From: an uncultured Clostridia bacterium
GTDB taxonomy: Bacteria > Bacillota > Clostridia > Oscillospirales > CAG-272
DNA length: 13,803 nucleotides
Direction of reading: 5' to 3'
Assembly (NCBI GenBank): GCA_945949385.1
Contig: CAMFEL010000043.1
Location: 1 to 13,803 of the forward strand
Shown here: one piece after another, positions 12,999-13,803 of the stretch
How the letters are laid out: every line of letters starts with the position of its first letter
How positions within the stretch are numbered: the first letter of the stretch is position 1
Notes under the pieces: generated by a model
The model's input: only the letters and a program-made list of their open reading frames with translations
Databases searched by the model: none
What the model was told of the DNA's origin: nothing
Program-made: the position numbers and the translations under genes

Positions 12999-13556
12999 TC
13001 AGCAAAACTGTCTGTCAAATGCCTGAATGAAATCAGTCGCTTCGCCGTTGGGGTTTGCGTTCAGTGTCGCCTCTTTCACATACCACGTATATTCCAAATC
13101 GTGAACAATCACGGGAACACTGCCCAACCTGTTCTTTACGGTGCCGTCAGACTGAAGCTTTCTTGCCGTATCGGATACAAGAGTTAGCAATTCATAGTAT
13201 CCCGACGGCCCCTTGCCTATATAGTTCATTTCGCTGTCATACTCGCACCCGCACGGCTCCCCGACGTTGTCGATACCTTTTTCGGCAAACCACCGTCTGA
13301 GCATTTTGACCGAGTCTTCGTCCTCATCTGCTATGACGGGTATGTTGTTATGACTCCAGAAAGCGAAATTCCATCTTTCCTCGCTGAATTTACCTGCGTT
13401 TTCGCAGTAAGCCTCCGTATTGTATCCCACGGAGAATTCAAAGCTGTTGTCCGCATCATTGAAGTACACAAAAAATGAGACGGCATATATGTCTTTTTCA
13501 TTCCAGCCTTCAATAATGCTCTTGCATCTGCTGTATATATAGTTTTCAAAATCCAT
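12999..13556 (-). CDS. DUF4303-like protein of unknown function
   Basis: 185 residues from the ATG at 13556, with GAGGGAG (13564-13570) 7 nt upstream; a TTG two codons earlier is too close to that site. There is no signal peptide or membrane segment. The N-terminal half has the order typical of DUF4303-like proteins: a helical start, KDIYAVSFFVYF strand, a GYNTE motif and EERWNFAFW. The C-terminal half is mixed alpha/beta (LVSDTARKL, VPVIVHDLEYTWYVKEATLNAN). Several families of this general shape are found beside contact-dependent or polymorphic toxin immunity genes, but no toxin is in view. It sits between rsmD and coaD, which are usually adjacent, with gaps of 53 and 41 nt, and so is probably cotranscribed with them. 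Family assignment is by eye and moderate. Confidence 0.8.
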   Translation of the reverse strand: MDFENYIYSRCKSIIEGWNEKDIYAVSFFVYFNDADNSFEFSVGYNTEAYCENAGKFSEERWNFAFWSHNNIPVIADEDEDSVKMLRRWFAEKGIDNVGEPCGCEYDSEMNYIGKGPSGYYELLTLVSDTARKLQSDGTVKNRLGSVPVIVHDLEYTWYVKEATLNANPNGEATDFIQAFDRQFC

Positions 13557-13609
13557 AAGCAATCTCCCTCTCGGTTATTTCGGGCACCGGCCGTCCGGAT
13601 ACCCTCTGA

Positions 13610-13803
13610 CTACTGCTCCAGAAGCGTTATGCGTGTGCGCCCGTACAAAGCGGTTCTTGTTACCGAATATTTCTCCCGCAAAGCCGCATCATTTGCAAAC
13701 ACCTGCTCCAGTAAGCGCCGTGTGTGATATTCTTCGCTTTTCAGCTCCTTTTTCATGGGAGCGGCGCCGTTGTCCGTCTCGCAGACTATGCGTCCGCACG
13801 CTC
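13610..13803 (-). CDS. rsmD: 16S rRNA (guanine-966-N2)-methyltransferase, C-terminal end (5' part outside window)
   Basis: 63 residues before a TAG stop are visible. They begin GRIVCETD, which fits the IVCE-type strand of RsmD, and end in SVTRTALYGRTRITLLEQ, matching the RsmD ending where a basic stretch is followed by YG-x-T-x-[IV]-x-L. RsmD methylates G966 of 16S rRNA. Its position upstream of coaD is the common Firmicutes arrangement, which supports the call. The catalytic NPPY motif lies outside the window. The middle of the visible part (KKELKSEEYHTRRLLEQVF, then ANDAALREKY) is longer and more charged than I would expect. Confidence 0.78.
   Translation of the reverse strand, partial: ACGRIVCETDNGAAPMKKELKSEEYHTRRLLEQVFANDAALREKYSVTRTALYGRTRITLLEQ

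Overview
The window looks like part of a Clostridia chromosome, probably order Oscillospirales (Ruminococcus-like). The grounds are a type I dockerin on a secreted protein, Gram-positive envelope features (lipobox lipoprotein, sortase-type C-terminus), hprK, an rsmD...coaD neighbourhood, strong AGGAGG-type ribosome binding sites, and a paired palindromic intergenic repeat of a kind I recall from gut Clostridia. I saw no tRNA, rRNA, CRISPR array, phage gene or transposase.

Layout. (1) 1-3506, plus strand: two tandem secreted DUF4838-type proteins. The first lacks its 5' end; the second is complete, with a signal peptide and an N-terminal dockerin. They look like cellulosome-style or surface carbohydrate-active proteins. 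(2) 3600-4967, minus: a cell-surface protein with one InlB-type repeat, two copies of an unrecognised module and an NPPTG sorting signal, transcribed from a near-consensus promoter. (3) 5349-5825, minus: a YfcE/MJ0936-type phosphodiesterase. (4) 5935-7512, plus: a tight cluster of three unrecognised proteins; the last is very rich in Cys and Asp and ends in two short hydrophobic segments. (5) 10882 to 7720, minus: a likely operon of a PrsA-like lipoprotein, a membrane-anchored degenerate glycosidase-like protein and a cytoplasmic protein resembling a degenerate PAS/ATPase sensor. (6) 11098-12048, plus: hprK with its own promoter and terminator. (7) 12202-12321: the paired repeat. (8) 13803 to 12445, minus: the end of rsmD, a DUF4303-like gene, then coaD and a terminator.

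How the genes may work together. The dockerin protein and its partial neighbour fit extracellular polysaccharide handling, and the lipoprotein foldase plus membrane glycosidase-like protein fit envelope biogenesis. HprK links sugar supply to catabolite repression. These links are inferred from family membership; the window has no scaffoldin, sortase or HPr gene to confirm them.

No clear new defence or mobile system is visible. The best candidates for something undescribed are the three-gene cluster at 5935-7512, the duplicated module in the 3600-4967 surface protein, and the sensor-like protein at 7720-8712.
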